Position numbers and translations under genes: made by a program
Notes under the pieces: generated by a model
Seen by the model: only the letters and a program-made list of their open reading frames with translations
What the model was told of the DNA's origin: nothing
Database searches by the model: none
In this document: piece by piece, positions 27,401-34,519 of the stretch
How positions within the stretch are numbered: position 1 is the stretch's first letter
Layout of the letters: each line of letters begins with the position of its first letter
Assembly: GCF_019264345.1 (NCBI RefSeq)
Contig: NZ_JAHVAO010000001.1
Location: 2,232,001 to 2,296,000, forward strand
Length of the DNA: 64,000 bases
Reading direction: 5' to 3'
Source of the DNA: Marinobacter arenosus
GTDB lineage: Bacteria; Pseudomonadota; Gammaproteobacteria; Pseudomonadales; Oleiphilaceae

Positions 27401-29022
27401 AACACGGCCCGGACTACGGGGACGACTTCGACCCGCTGGAAATGGACCGGTATTCGTCAATCCAGCAGTTGTCACGCGCACTGACCGAGTCCTCCTCTGA
27501 CCTTGCAGACCTGAGGGAAACCCTGGCTGACCGGGTACGGGATACGGAAACCCTGCTGGTCCAGCAGTCCCGCATCAACACGGAACTGCAGGAAGGTCTG
27601 ATGAAGACCCGCATGATTCCGTTCTCATCGATGGTGCCGCGACTGCGCCGTATCGTTCGCCAGATCAGCGGTGAGCTTGGCAAGAAAGTGGATTTCGATG
27701 TCCGCAACGCCGAGGGCGAAATGGACCGCAACATCCTGGAACGGATGATTGCCCCGCTGGAGCACATGCTCCGGAACGCCCTCGACCACGGCATCGAGGC
27801 GCCGGCTGACCGGAAGGCCGCCGGCAAGCCGGAAACCGGGGAAGTCGTGCTGTCTCTCACCCGCGAAGGGGGTGACGTGGTTCTGCGGATGATGGACGAC
27901 GGTAAGGGCATCCCCTCCAAGGTCATTCGCGACAAGGCCATCCGCCAGGGTCTGTTGCGGGAAGACGAGGACCTCTCCGAACGTGAGATCCTGCAGTTCA
28001 TCCTTCAGCCCGGCTTCTCCACCGCCCAGCAGGTGACGCAGATTTCCGGCCGGGGTGTGGGTATGGACGTGGTGGCCAGCGAGATCAAGCAGCTCGGCGG
28101 CAGCCTGGACATCGACTCCGCACTCGGACGCGGCTCCACCTTCACTGTGCGCCTGCCGTTTACGGTGTCCGTGAACCGGGCACTGATGGTGTCCACCGGC
28201 GAGGACTTCTACGCGATCCCGCTGAACACCATCGAAGGTATTGTTCGGGTCAGCACCTACGAGCTCGAAGAGTATTACAAGCCCGACGCGCCGATGTACG
28301 AATACGCCGGCCAGGAATACCGCCTGCAGTACCTCGGCAGCCTGCTGAACAGTGACCACCAGCCCAAGCTCCAGGGTCAGGTTCTACCGCTGCCGGTGAT
28401 TCTGGTGCGCGGTGCCGAACAGCCCATGGCGCTGCAGGTGGACAACCTGATGGGTAGCCGGGAAATCGTGGTTAAGTCGCTCGGGCCGCAGTTCGGTTCC
28501 GTGCGTGGCGTGTCCGGTGCAACCATTCTTGGTGACGGTAACGTGGTCGTGATTCTCGACCTGCCGGCCATGATCCGTTCCGACATCCTGTCCGAACGCC
28601 AACGACTGGCCAGCCTGGAGAAAGCCCGCGAGGCGGCCCGTTACGAAGAGCAGATCACCACCGTGATGGTGGTGGACGACTCGGTAACGGTACGGAAGGT
28701 TACCTCGCGCCTGCTGGAACGCAACGGCATGGAAGTCATCCTTGCGAAAGACGGCCTGGATGCGGTGGCACAGCTTCAGGACCACAAACCGGACGTTATC
28801 CTGCTGGATATCGAGATGCCGCGGATGGATGGTTTCGAGGTGGCGAGTTTCGTGCGGCACGACGACAACCTGTCGGAAACACCCATCTGCATGATTACCT
28901 CACGAACCGGCGAGAAACACCGGGAACGGGCCATGGCCATCGGTGTGAACGAGTATCTCGGCAAGCCATTCCAGGAAACCGAGCTGCTTGAGACCATCAA
29001 ACGGCTGACCGGTAACCAGTGA
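21412..29022 (+). CDS. chpA: Hybrid sensor kinase ChpA of the type IV pilus chemosensory system
   Basis: A 2536-residue CheA-like hybrid kinase. Seven HPt domains carry the phosphorylatable motif HTLKG, with the His near residues 650, 828, 987, 1314, 1499, 1657 and 1797. Two N-terminal HPt-like segments have variant motifs (VHGTLQMV near 51, HSIRGGLGL near 483), and one segment near 1130 is HPt-like but has lost its His (LAQLTEGAAEAGL). Acidic or Pro/Ala linkers join them. Then come the dimerisation and ATPase parts (LEHMLRNALDHGIE near 2115, MDDGKGIP near 2160, SGRGVGMDVV near 2214), a CheW domain (about 2250-2395) and a C-terminal REC (VVDDSVTVRK, LLDIEMPRMDG with Asp near 2465, YLGKPF). 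P. aeruginosa ChpA (about 2470 residues) has the same plan. The ATG at 21412 is chosen because GGAG lies at 21403-21406. Confidence 0.96.
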   Translation: MGNHHDSIALDWVRGEIQDTLTQGQHALEAYVENRDDTARLRFCLNYLHQVHGTLQMVELYGAALLTEEMEKLTQAVLNDAVANIDEAVEVLMQAILQLPQYLEHLASSQDDFPMVLLPLLNDLRAARGEALLSDTSLFKPDLSRAQIKVSGKTSQRLQDPKVLGHIRKLRQMYQFALAGVVREEGLDAHFDYMQKVILRLTRLCQKTPRGELWKAASAFVETLQAHVNPVNAAVKSLLRELDSEIRRLTDEHADILQQPAPEALFKHLLYYVARARDLDTPQVSALRSEYLLDQALPSEDDVDAARTRVSGPGREAIHSVVSALNEELAKLKDQLDLFVRAELRQNGELEELLPGLRQVANTLAVLGLGIPRKVVTEQIELVEKLSNQSELVDDGTMMDIAGALLYVEASLAGLDSDRQYESRTETEGDKPVNLGSRELGEASSALLRESRNTLEQVKTAIVNFIASQWDTREIEHVPGLLHSIRGGLGLIPLDRVADMLESAEGYVTNVLLGGKQVPDWRQLDTLADAVTSIEYYLERLAEGIGENETVLKVAEDSLASLGFPVGAEPTWTENETGADIPLMEPPAEQSGPVAAEPDKGSDDELLDDEILSIFVEEAEEVLETIHDFYPQLRQNHEDREALTEVRRAFHTLKGSGRMVGATSLGELAWSVENLLNRVIDQTIKPNDDLFSLIDEVNIRIPSLIREFRDGQTGGDVSALIGRAEAMATTRRTENGDAPAEPQPAVDAPADEETAAVETPEPTAQEPTGQEPAETGSTGDDDLIDDEILEIFIEEAGEVLETIREYLPMLLRQHDDRSALAEVRRAFHTLKGSGRMVGALVVGELAWSVENMLNRVIDGSIFMNDDIAGLLDEVTGVLPALVEDFEKRRNPSVDTSVLEARAKALANGEIPNASSMPAAESDLPAASATNSDDASPELVDEGGVDPVLLDIFESETETHLQTLKDYIAAAGDKTSISYTDDLSRALHTLKGSAHTAGIAPIAAVITPLERFVKESRAQNKRADQEILSCIQDACEFLTQGLAQIRKNPQASLPGTDEFLEKLDRISQETLRSYRDDGGDQQPTLEAPSQLVQLFLNEGLDIVLDADRILDQWARNPEETESLGKLRQELAQLTEGAAEAGLSDVSALSGALEEAYSRVAASDSAPDQAFFDTVRDAHEQLINMMDQVAAGLATESSDEILSGLDALSPSPAEEEAKPDAFDQEFTEDLQAIDLSFDLDDEMETAEPEAKAEDESFEAPPLPEIAESDDDEMDQELAEIFLEEARDLIDSTADALQNWSENTHNLDILRLLQRDLHTLKGGARLADIPSIGDLSHELETLFEGLTEQRLSINDELSDLLFRSHDRLAGMVESLEAQETPRPAPDLIGEIQAYINGATGTRPVTDVSSAGVSDAPDESEEDLQDAPELEEPAGAAAEEPEEAEGDAEEDTVADLSHLDPELVGIFLEEAYDLINSTGSALHSWSEDPSDRAVAAELQRDVHTLKGGARMAGVEAIGDLTHVLEDLFEKVAEGQLDASEDMNNLLFACHDRLAQMVEQAATQKPCPPAKDLVAKVQAILRGESLAEEPVEDTPEPEASQPTIEATPGLAETLAGASDDDLIGIFLDEGLEIYAAVSECLAQWRDEPDELTGVTQLQQELHTLKGGARLSDVDPIADLAEAWSDALDPLIAGSNSQQALLALSDKALASLKTMLTSLEDGNKPEQDSALVEALKTAHDTAETEPETPQPAASDEQVDPEVLEIFLEEAGEILDQLEQLLDDWRKEPSNHAFNQEAQRALHTLKGGARLSQLTPLGDKAHAFETRLIDLGGNAPDKNQWQSITEDHDAIIAMVAEIRKRYESGDTAAAPTEQAPKPQPKEETPAETAEPVKPAAPAPAAEAPAAPEPKPAQSPVKARAKSRKKANDNQRAAQETIRVSAPLLDELVNLAGETSITRGRLETQTSDFGHTLDEMAATIERLREQLRRMDIETEAQILFSAEKEHGPDYGDDFDPLEMDRYSSIQQLSRALTESSSDLADLRETLADRVRDTETLLVQQSRINTELQEGLMKTRMIPFSSMVPRLRRIVRQISGELGKKVDFDVRNAEGEMDRNILERMIAPLEHMLRNALDHGIEAPADRKAAGKPETGEVVLSLTREGGDVVLRMMDDGKGIPSKVIRDKAIRQGLLREDEDLSEREILQFILQPGFSTAQQVTQISGRGVGMDVVASEIKQLGGSLDIDSALGRGSTFTVRLPFTVSVNRALMVSTGEDFYAIPLNTIEGIVRVSTYELEEYYKPDAPMYEYAGQEYRLQYLGSLLNSDHQPKLQGQVLPLPVILVRGAEQPMALQVDNLMGSREIVVKSLGPQFGSVRGVSGATILGDGNVVVILDLPAMIRSDILSERQRLASLEKAREAARYEEQITTVMVVDDSVTVRKVTSRLLERNGMEVILAKDGLDAVAQLQDHKPDVILLDIEMPRMDGFEVASFVRHDDNLSETPICMITSRTGEKHRERAMAIGVNEYLGKPFQETELLETIKRLTGNQ
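23353..23927 (+). repeat. 44-bp perfect direct repeat inside chpA (adjacent HPt domains)
   Basis: Bases 23353-23396 and 23884-23927 are identical over 44 bp, coding the HTLKG motif and following helix (AFHTLKGSGRMVGA). The downstream helix (GELAWSVEN-LNRVID) is also nearly the same in both domains. Other HPt domains of the gene differ at the DNA level, so these two look recently duplicated or kept alike by gene conversion. Confidence 0.85.
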
Positions 29023-30074
29023 TGGCCGGCCAATGCGGCCGGCCCAGAGTCGGGATCGTCTCGGATGTTGTCCTGCAGCGTCATCGCCTGCAGGCCGCAA
29101 CGGCGAAGGTCGGTCTCGACGTCTGCTTCTCCGGGGATCCCGAACGCCTGCTGGGCTACCCGGACTTCCCGCAAGCCGGACTCTGGCTGGTTACCCTGGC
29201 GGACGAAGCCGACCACCCGGTCCTGTTCGACCACCTGCTTGAAAACACCGAAGCACCGGTACTGTTTGGCCTGGACCAGGCCCCCAAGCCCGGTGGCACC
29301 GACTACTTCCGCTGGGAGCGCCGGCTGCTTGGCAAGCTGGAGCAGCAGCTGGGCAACCTGGAGGAGCTCGATTCCGAAGCCAGCATTCAGGAGCTCGAAG
29401 AACAGCCCCCGGCGAGCCCGCCGACGGCGACGCTGCCTCACTGGATTCCCCCCGCGGCCCCCGGCTCCATCGCCGAGGAAGTCTGGATACTCGGCGCCTC
29501 GCTCGGCGGACCCGCGGCGGTCAAGACGTTTCTCGATCACCTGCCTCCGGGCCTGCCGGTCGGTTTCATCTACGCCCAACACATTGACGGCAACTTCACC
29601 GAGGTGCTGACCCGGGTGCTCGGCCGCCATGCCCATTACCAGCTCAAACGGGCGGAAGAGGGTCTTCGGGTCCATAACGGTGACGTGGTCCTGCTGCCGG
29701 TGGAGCACGAGTGGAAAATTTCCGACACCGGCGCGCTGACCGAACTCGATACCCCCTGGCCCGGCCCCTACGGCCCGTCCATCGACCAGGTGTTGCTCAA
29801 CGTCGCCGACCATTACGGACGACACTGTCATGCTATCCTGTTCTCCGGCATGGGTAATGACGGCGCCATCGCTGCGCCCATGCTGAAAGCCTATGGCAGC
29901 AAGATCTGGGTCCAGGAAAGCAGCAGCTGCGGGAACAGCTCCATGCCGGACTCGGTCGCTGCCACCGGTTGCTCCACACTGTGTGGGACCCCGGAGGAAC
30001 TGGCCCGGGAACTGGTCAAAACCATTGAAAAATCCTGCCTGCTCAAAGGCCGGCAGAAACGGGACTCCGCCTGA
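29022..30074 (+). CDS. chpB: CheB-type methylesterase ChpB
   Basis: A 350-residue protein. The C-terminal half (about 155-335) is a CheB methylesterase domain: the nucleophile loop is ILGASLGGPAAV, the His is in IYAQHIDGNFTEVL, and the Asp in LFSGMGNDGAIAAPML; SSSCGNSSMPDSVAATG is the late conserved element. The N-terminal 110 residues resemble a receiver fold (RVGIVSDVVLQRHRLQAA) but lack the usual paired acids and phospho-acceptor motif, as in other ChpB proteins. It should remove methyl groups from PilJ. The start overlaps the chpA stop (TGATG); a GTG three bases earlier is an alternative. Confidence 0.92.
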   Translation: MAGQCGRPRVGIVSDVVLQRHRLQAATAKVGLDVCFSGDPERLLGYPDFPQAGLWLVTLADEADHPVLFDHLLENTEAPVLFGLDQAPKPGGTDYFRWERRLLGKLEQQLGNLEELDSEASIQELEEQPPASPPTATLPHWIPPAAPGSIAEEVWILGASLGGPAAVKTFLDHLPPGLPVGFIYAQHIDGNFTEVLTRVLGRHAHYQLKRAEEGLRVHNGDVVLLPVEHEWKISDTGALTELDTPWPGPYGPSIDQVLLNVADHYGRHCHAILFSGMGNDGAIAAPMLKAYGSKIWVQESSSCGNSSMPDSVAATGCSTLCGTPEELARELVKTIEKSCLLKGRQKRDSA

Positions 30075-30085
30075 GGACACATGCA

Positions 30086-30547
30086 ATGAAAGACAAAAGC
30101 CAGACTCTCTCCTGCGTCATGATTCCCATGAGCGAGCGGCAACTGTTACTGCCTAACGTGACCATTGCCGAAGTGGTGGATTTCGCCAGCGACGACGCCG
30201 GAGCCAACACCCCGGACTGGCTGGTGGGCTACCTGGACTGGCGTGGCCTCAAGCTCCCGGTGATTTCCTACGATGCCGCCAACGGTGGCAGCCTCAGCGT
30301 TCCGGGGGATAACCGGGGGCGTATCGTGGTGTTGAACACCATTGGCGAACACCATGAGCAGGTGCCCTTCATGGCGCTGGTGACTCAGGGCATTCCCAGC
30401 CAGACCCGCCTGACCGAAGACCAGATCCAGCGAAAAGACGGAGAGGCCGGCCCGGCCGACATCATGCAGGTGGAAGTGGACGGTGACAGCGCCTGGATTC
30501 CCAACCTCGAGTACCTGGAATCCCTGGCAAACCAGTCCCGTCCCTGA
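30086..30547 (+). CDS. chpC: CheW-like protein ChpC
   Basis: A 153-residue CheW-domain protein: MIPMSERQLLLPNVTIAEVVDF at the start and WLVGYLDWRGLKLPVISYDAANGG, the NLRG-like turn, in the middle. In P. aeruginosa ChpC is a second adaptor for the ChpA system, perhaps for other receptors. It is the last gene of the operon; the gap of 67 bases to zur contains the next promoter. Confidence 0.9.
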   Translation: MKDKSQTLSCVMIPMSERQLLLPNVTIAEVVDFASDDAGANTPDWLVGYLDWRGLKLPVISYDAANGGSLSVPGDNRGRIVVLNTIGEHHEQVPFMALVTQGIPSQTRLTEDQIQRKDGEAGPADIMQVEVDGDSAWIPNLEYLESLANQSRP

Positions 30548-30576
30548 ACCACCAGGGGCATGGCAGGAAAACATGG

Positions 30577-30600
30577 GAATGTTATAATGTTGCAAATTTC
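30577..30600 (+). promoter_or_regulatory. Zur-box-like site over the -10 of zur-znuCB
   Basis: The stretch contains AATGTTATA, the consensus left half of the gammaproteobacterial Zur box, and a degenerate right half (TGCAAATT). A consensus -10 TATAAT (30583-30588) lies inside it, with TGGCAG (30561-30566) 16 bases upstream as a possible -35. Binding of Zur here would block RNA polymerase when zinc is plentiful. Confidence 0.6.
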
Positions 30601-30614
30601 GCAGGATTCCCGCC

Positions 30615-31106
30615 ATGTCCGCCCGCGCACTGCCCTATCGCCCGCACAATCACGACGCCTGTGTTACCCAGGCCCTGGCTGACGCCAGGGACATCTGCCA
30701 GCAACGCAGTGCACGCCTGACGCCCACCCGCGAGCGGGTGCTCGAACTGATCTGGCAGTCCCACCGCCCCCTGGGCGCTTACGACGTGTTGGCGCAACTC
30801 TCTGAAGACGGCCACAACGCCGCGCCACCCACGGTCTACCGGGCGCTGGATTTTCTGCAGCAAAACGGACTGGTGCACCGCATCGCCTCGCTCAACGCGT
30901 TCATCGGCTGTGCCCACGCCGGCGAACATCACACCGGCATGTTCCTGATCTGCCGGGCCTGCGGCAATGTGCTTGAGCTGACCGCGCCCTCCGTGTCCGG
31001 CGCCGTGCACGCGGCGGCAGCAGCCGAGGCCTTCGAACTGGATGACATCACCCTCGAGATCGCCGGCCTCTGTCCGCGGTGTCAGAAGGAGTCTGGCCAT
31101 GAGTGA
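30615..31106 (+). CDS. zur: Zinc uptake regulator Zur (Fur family)
   Basis: A 163-residue Fur-family repressor. The winged helix covers about residues 35-95 (RLTPTRERVLELIWQSHRPLGAYDVL; PPTVYRALDFLQQNGLVHRI, recognition helix). The dimerisation domain has C-x2-C (LICRACGNVLEL) and a second C-x2-C (GLCPRCQKE) for structural zinc, plus the His-rich CAHAGEHHTGMF sensor segment. Context decides for Zur over Fur: the gene overlaps znuC by 8 bases and has a Zur-like box in its promoter. Confidence 0.93.
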   Translation: MSARALPYRPHNHDACVTQALADARDICQQRSARLTPTRERVLELIWQSHRPLGAYDVLAQLSEDGHNAAPPTVYRALDFLQQNGLVHRIASLNAFIGCAHAGEHHTGMFLICRACGNVLELTAPSVSGAVHAAAAAEAFELDDITLEIAGLCPRCQKESGHE

Positions 31107-31890
31107 ACTGCTGGTCACCCTGGACAACCTCACCGTGGCGTTTGACGATCGAGCCGTGGTTGATAACGTCAACCTGAAGGTGCATCGGGGCGACATACTC
31201 ACCATCATCGGGCCTAACGGTGCTGGCAAAACCACGCTGATCAAAGCCGTCCTGGGCCTGCAAAAGGCCAGCCGTGGCGCCGTCAGCCTGGCCCACAAAC
31301 TGGTGATTGGATACGTTCCGCAGCACCTGGCACTGGAATCGACCCTGCCCCTGAGCGTGAAGCGGTTCATGATGCTGACCGGTCGCTCGGCGTCCGAGTG
31401 CCAGGCGGCGCTGGCGAAAACCGGCGTCGGGCACTTGTTCAACGCCTCGGTGCACCACCTGTCCGGGGGCGAGAAACAGCGATTGTTACTGGCCCGGGCC
31501 CTGGTCAGGAAACCGGATCTCCTGGTGCTGGACGAACCCGCACAGGGGGTCGACATCAATGGCCAGGCCTCCCTGTACGAGCTGATCCGCCAGCTTCGGG
31601 ACGAGCTCAACTGCGGCGTGATCATGATATCCCACGACCTTCACCTGGTCATGGCCGCAACCGACAGGGTGATCTGCCTGAACCAGCACATCTGCTGCAG
31701 CGGAAACCCGGCCGACATTTCCCACGATCCGGCCTTCATCGAAACCTTTGGCACCCAGGTGGCCGAGTCCCTCGCGGTTTATCACCACCATCATAATCAC
31801 AGCCACGACCTTCACGGCGACGTGGTCGAGAACGATCACGTTGCGCCAACCCACGACCACCGGGAGTGCTCCGGCCATGCCCATCATTGA
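31099..31890 (+). CDS. znuC: Zinc ABC transporter ATP-binding protein ZnuC
   Basis: A 263-residue ABC ATPase: Walker A GPNGAGKTTLIKAVLG (about 37-52), Q-loop VPQHLALE, signature HLSGGEKQRLLLARAL, Walker B LLVLDEPAQGVD and the switch His in ISHDLHLV. The tail is His-rich (HHHHNHSHDLH, then HVAPTHDHRECSGHAHH), as in many ZnuC. It energises uptake of zinc from the periplasm. The ATG at 31099 is used because earlier starts lie within zur and lack family similarity. znuB begins inside its last codons. Confidence 0.95.
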   Translation: MSELLVTLDNLTVAFDDRAVVDNVNLKVHRGDILTIIGPNGAGKTTLIKAVLGLQKASRGAVSLAHKLVIGYVPQHLALESTLPLSVKRFMMLTGRSASECQAALAKTGVGHLFNASVHHLSGGEKQRLLLARALVRKPDLLVLDEPAQGVDINGQASLYELIRQLRDELNCGVIMISHDLHLVMAATDRVICLNQHICCSGNPADISHDPAFIETFGTQVAESLAVYHHHHNHSHDLHGDVVENDHVAPTHDHRECSGHAHH

Positions 31891-32689
31891 TGCCGTCCTC
31901 GATGATTTTTTCTGGCGGGCGCTGATCGGCGGCCTGGGAGTGGCACTGGTTGCCGGGCCACTGGGCTGTTTCGTGGTCTGGCGGCGCATGGCCTATTTCG
32001 GCGACACCCTCGCGCACTCGGCGCTGCTGGGCATCGCCCTGAGCTTTTTGATCAGCGTGCCTCTGCACGTCGGCGTGGTGCTGACCTGTGTCGTGCTGGC
32101 CGTGGCCCTGGTGCTGTTCTCCCGAACCCGGGCCCTGGCCACGGATACTTTGCTGGGCATACTGGCCCACAGCGCCCTGGCCATCGGCCTGGTTACACTC
32201 AGCTTTATGCCCGATGTGCGGGTTGACCTGACCGGCCTGCTGTTCGGTGATTTGCTGGCCATGAGTCGCAACGACCTGCTGTGGATCTACGGCGGCGCCG
32301 CCGTGATCCTCACCTTGCTGGCGACCCTGTGGAATGGCCTGCTGATGAGCACCATTCACCAGGAGCTGGCGCGGGTGGAAGGCCTGCCCGTGGAGCGGCT
32401 GCGGCTGGCACTGGTGCTGATGTTCTCACTGGTGATCGCCGTCGCCATGAAGATCGTCGGGGTGCTGCTGATCACCGCCCTGCTGATCATTCCCGCCGCA
32501 ACGGCGCGGCGCCTGGCCAATAACCCCGAACACATGGTGGGGCTGGCGATGGTCTTCGGTTTCGTGGCGGTGACCGGAGGGCTCAGCCTGTCCTGGTACC
32601 TGGACACTCCGGCGGGACCATCGGCGGTGGTCACCGCGTTTCTCACCTTTCTGCTCGTGTATGGGGCCGCCGGCAAGGCAAGGATCTGA
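31877..32689 (+). CDS. znuB: Zinc ABC transporter permease ZnuB
   Basis: A 270-residue ABC-3 family permease with about eight membrane helices. MPIIDAVLDDFFWRALIGGLGVALVAGPLGCFVVWRRMAYFGDTLAHSALLG-type N-terminus is the diagnostic region, and KIVGVLLITALLIIPAATARRLA the coupling region. It overlaps znuC by 14 bases. The binding protein gene znuA is not in the window: the gene upstream of zur is chpC and the gene after znuB is unrelated, so znuA must be elsewhere. Confidence 0.94.
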   Translation: MPIIDAVLDDFFWRALIGGLGVALVAGPLGCFVVWRRMAYFGDTLAHSALLGIALSFLISVPLHVGVVLTCVVLAVALVLFSRTRALATDTLLGILAHSALAIGLVTLSFMPDVRVDLTGLLFGDLLAMSRNDLLWIYGGAAVILTLLATLWNGLLMSTIHQELARVEGLPVERLRLALVLMFSLVIAVAMKIVGVLLITALLIIPAATARRLANNPEHMVGLAMVFGFVAVTGGLSLSWYLDTPAGPSAVVTAFLTFLLVYGAAGKARI

Positions 32690-32779
32690 GAATTTCCCTG
32701 CAGCGGCACCCTGGTCTAAAGTGAGAGGACATCACTTGATGAGCGTGGCGCGCAATCGCCATCGCTCAGGAAGGCCCGC

Positions 32780-33778
32780 ATGGAAAGCTCAAAACCCCGT
32801 TTGCCCGGCCAGAGCAGCCTCTGGCCCGGTCTCTGGGTCCCCCTGGTCATACTGATCGCCGGGCTGACGGCGACGGCGACCATGGCACATCTCGAATCCA
32901 GCCGGGCCAGCGAACTGGCCGAGGCTCACTATCAGGCGCAACACCAGGCGCTGGTGAACCTGCTGCTGGCCCGGGTCCCAACACGGGCATCCGAGACCGC
33001 CTCGACCCAGGAATGGCTGTATTCCGTCTTTGAAGAGGCGTTGCCACCCAGCCTGGGAGTTCGCGTCGACACCCTGGCGCGGCATACCAAGCGGCCGTTG
33101 CTCCAGATCCGCACCGAGGGCTCGATTGATCCCACGCGGGCTCTTCGGACCGAGGTTAACTACGGCGATTTCAGTTGGATGCTGACCACCGTGCCGGCCC
33201 GATCCATGCTGGAACAGTCCGCCAACCGTGCGCACCGAAACGTGTGGCTGGCCGGGGGCACGCTCGCCATCATCGCGACCCTGCTGGCGCTGTTCCAGTG
33301 CCGCAGGCTTCACACCCAGTCCCTGCAGATCATGGATCTGGAACGCCGGGAAACCGGTGCCGACCAGCACATCACCAACCTTCAGGTCGAAAAATCCATA
33401 CTGCGTCAGGCCCTGAATGACAGCGAACAGCGCAGCCGGGATCTGGTCGTCCTGTCCGGCGCCATCATCAGCGAACTGGACGAAATGGGCCTCATCGGTT
33501 TCATTTCCCCCCAGGCGGCCGACCTGCTGGAACGCGCACCCGCCGACCTGATCGGAGAGCCGTTCGAACGGCTGATCGAGCCCGGCTCACGGGAAAACTT
33601 CCGGCGGGCCCTCACGGCCGCGCGATCGGATCATTCCATCGAACGCATTGACCTACCCCTGCTGCACCGCGACGAGGAGACCGTGCTGGATGTCGCCATC
33701 CGGATACTGGCGCTGCAGGACCCGGTGCACGGGCTGAGCGGATACCGGATCAGCGCGCTAGCCCAGAACGGCCACTAG
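32780..33778 (+). CDS. Membrane protein with periplasmic and PAS sensor domains
   Basis: A 332-residue protein. Helix 1 is at about residues 15-36 (LWVPLVILIAGLTATATMAH), a periplasmic region follows (about 37-150, with SVFEEALPPSLGVRVDTLA as in CHASE-like sensors), and helix 2 at about 154-173 (NVWLAGGTLAIIATLLALF). A coiled coil (about 180-225) leads to a PAS domain (about 225-325; ISELDEMGLIGFISPQAADLLERAPADLIGEPFERLIEPGSRENF). It ends there: no kinase, GGDEF or other output domain is present and none starts downstream. It could be a protein that passes signals to a partner. It shares its stop region with the convergent next gene. Confidence 0.7.
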   Translation: MESSKPRLPGQSSLWPGLWVPLVILIAGLTATATMAHLESSRASELAEAHYQAQHQALVNLLLARVPTRASETASTQEWLYSVFEEALPPSLGVRVDTLARHTKRPLLQIRTEGSIDPTRALRTEVNYGDFSWMLTTVPARSMLEQSANRAHRNVWLAGGTLAIIATLLALFQCRRLHTQSLQIMDLERRETGADQHITNLQVEKSILRQALNDSEQRSRDLVVLSGAIISELDEMGLIGFISPQAADLLERAPADLIGEPFERLIEPGSRENFRRALTAARSDHSIERIDLPLLHRDEETVLDVAIRILALQDPVHGLSGYRISALAQNGH

Positions 33779-34023
33779 GCCAGCGTCTTGTGGGTGCCAT
33801 CGCACAGTGGCGGCGTTCCGGTCTGCTTGCAGCCACAGAACCAGAGCCACTCCTTTTTTTCGGCGGTGTACTTTACCGGCTTGAACCCCGTGCCCTTATG
33901 GGACCCGTCGCAGAACGGCTGGTCCTGACTCCGGCCACAGGCGCACCACAGGTAGTTCTTGCCCGCCTCAACCAGAACAGAATACGGCGTGGTGCTTGCC
34001 ACATGGGCTTTCTCATCACTCAT
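33775..34023 (-). CDS. CDGSH iron-sulfur domain protein
   Basis: An 82-residue protein with two CDGSH-type [2Fe-2S] motifs: CACGRSQDQPFCDGSHKG and CGCKQTGTPPLCDGTHKT, each of form C-x-C...C-D-G-S/T-H. This tandem form is the bacterial relative of mitoNEET/Miner2 and probably handles electrons or clusters in the cytoplasm. ATG at 34023 has GGGAGG about 7 bases upstream, which excludes an upstream in-frame start. Its stop TAG overlaps the stop of the PAS gene as the palindrome CTAG. Confidence 0.9.
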   Translation of the reverse strand: MSDEKAHVASTTPYSVLVEAGKNYLWCACGRSQDQPFCDGSHKGTGFKPVKYTAEKKEWLWFCGCKQTGTPPLCDGTHKTLA

Positions 34024-34113
34024 AGGACCTCCCGATAAACACGATTCTGCATCCAAGGTACCCGCAGTATAGACAAATCCCTGTCGGCGACTTGCCGGAA
34101 TGGCCTCAAGCGC

Positions 34114-34160
34114 TTACATTAACATTCCTTTTTCTGCATATATGGGAAATCAGATATACG
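34114..34160 (+). promoter_or_regulatory. Candidate arsR promoter and operator
   Basis: TTACAT (34114-34119) and CATATA (34137-34142) have a 17-base spacer. Overlapping the -10 is an imperfect inverted repeat, CATATAT (34137-34143) and ATATACG (34154-34160), of the kind bound by ArsR repressors. If this is the promoter, translation of arsR must start at or after the GTG at 34160. Confidence 0.4.
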
Positions 34161-34519
34161 TGGCCAACACCCTTGATTACCACCCAGTGCCCGTGTTCAA
34201 GGCACTGGGGGATGAAAACCGGCTGACCATCCTGCTGTTGATCCGGCAGCAGACCGAGCTGTGCGTGTGCGAACTCACCGCCGCCCTGAATCTGTCCCAG
34301 CCCCGGGTCAGTCGCCATCTGGCGTATCTCCGGGAGCACAACCTGTTGCAGGATGAGCGCCGGGGGCAGTGGGTGTACTATCGACTGCATCCGGAGCTGC
34401 CCGAATGGGTCCAGTCGGTACTCGACAGGTCCTCCGAGGCCTGCGCGGGCCTGCTGGCGCCCATCAGCGAGCGGCTGGATGCCCTGCCCGACCGCCCCGT
34501 CAGTGTGGACTGCAGCTGA
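34142..34519 (+). CDS. arsR: ArsR-family arsenic-responsive repressor
   Basis: A winged-helix protein of about 119-125 residues (start uncertain: ATG at 34142, GTG at 34160, or ATG at 34100 are in frame). The core is [52 protein letters not shown]; the ELCVCEL motif is the classical As(III) Cys pair, with recognition helix [10 protein letters not shown], and a further Cys in SEACAGL. It should repress the downstream arsenic genes and leave DNA when arsenite binds. The stop overlaps the acr3 start (TGATG). Confidence 0.9.
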   Translation: MGNQIYVANTLDYHPVPVFKALGDENRLTILLLIRQQTELCVCELTAALNLSQPRVSRHLAYLREHNLLQDERRGQWVYYRLHPELPEWVQSVLDRSSEACAGLLAPISERLDALPDRPVSVDCS

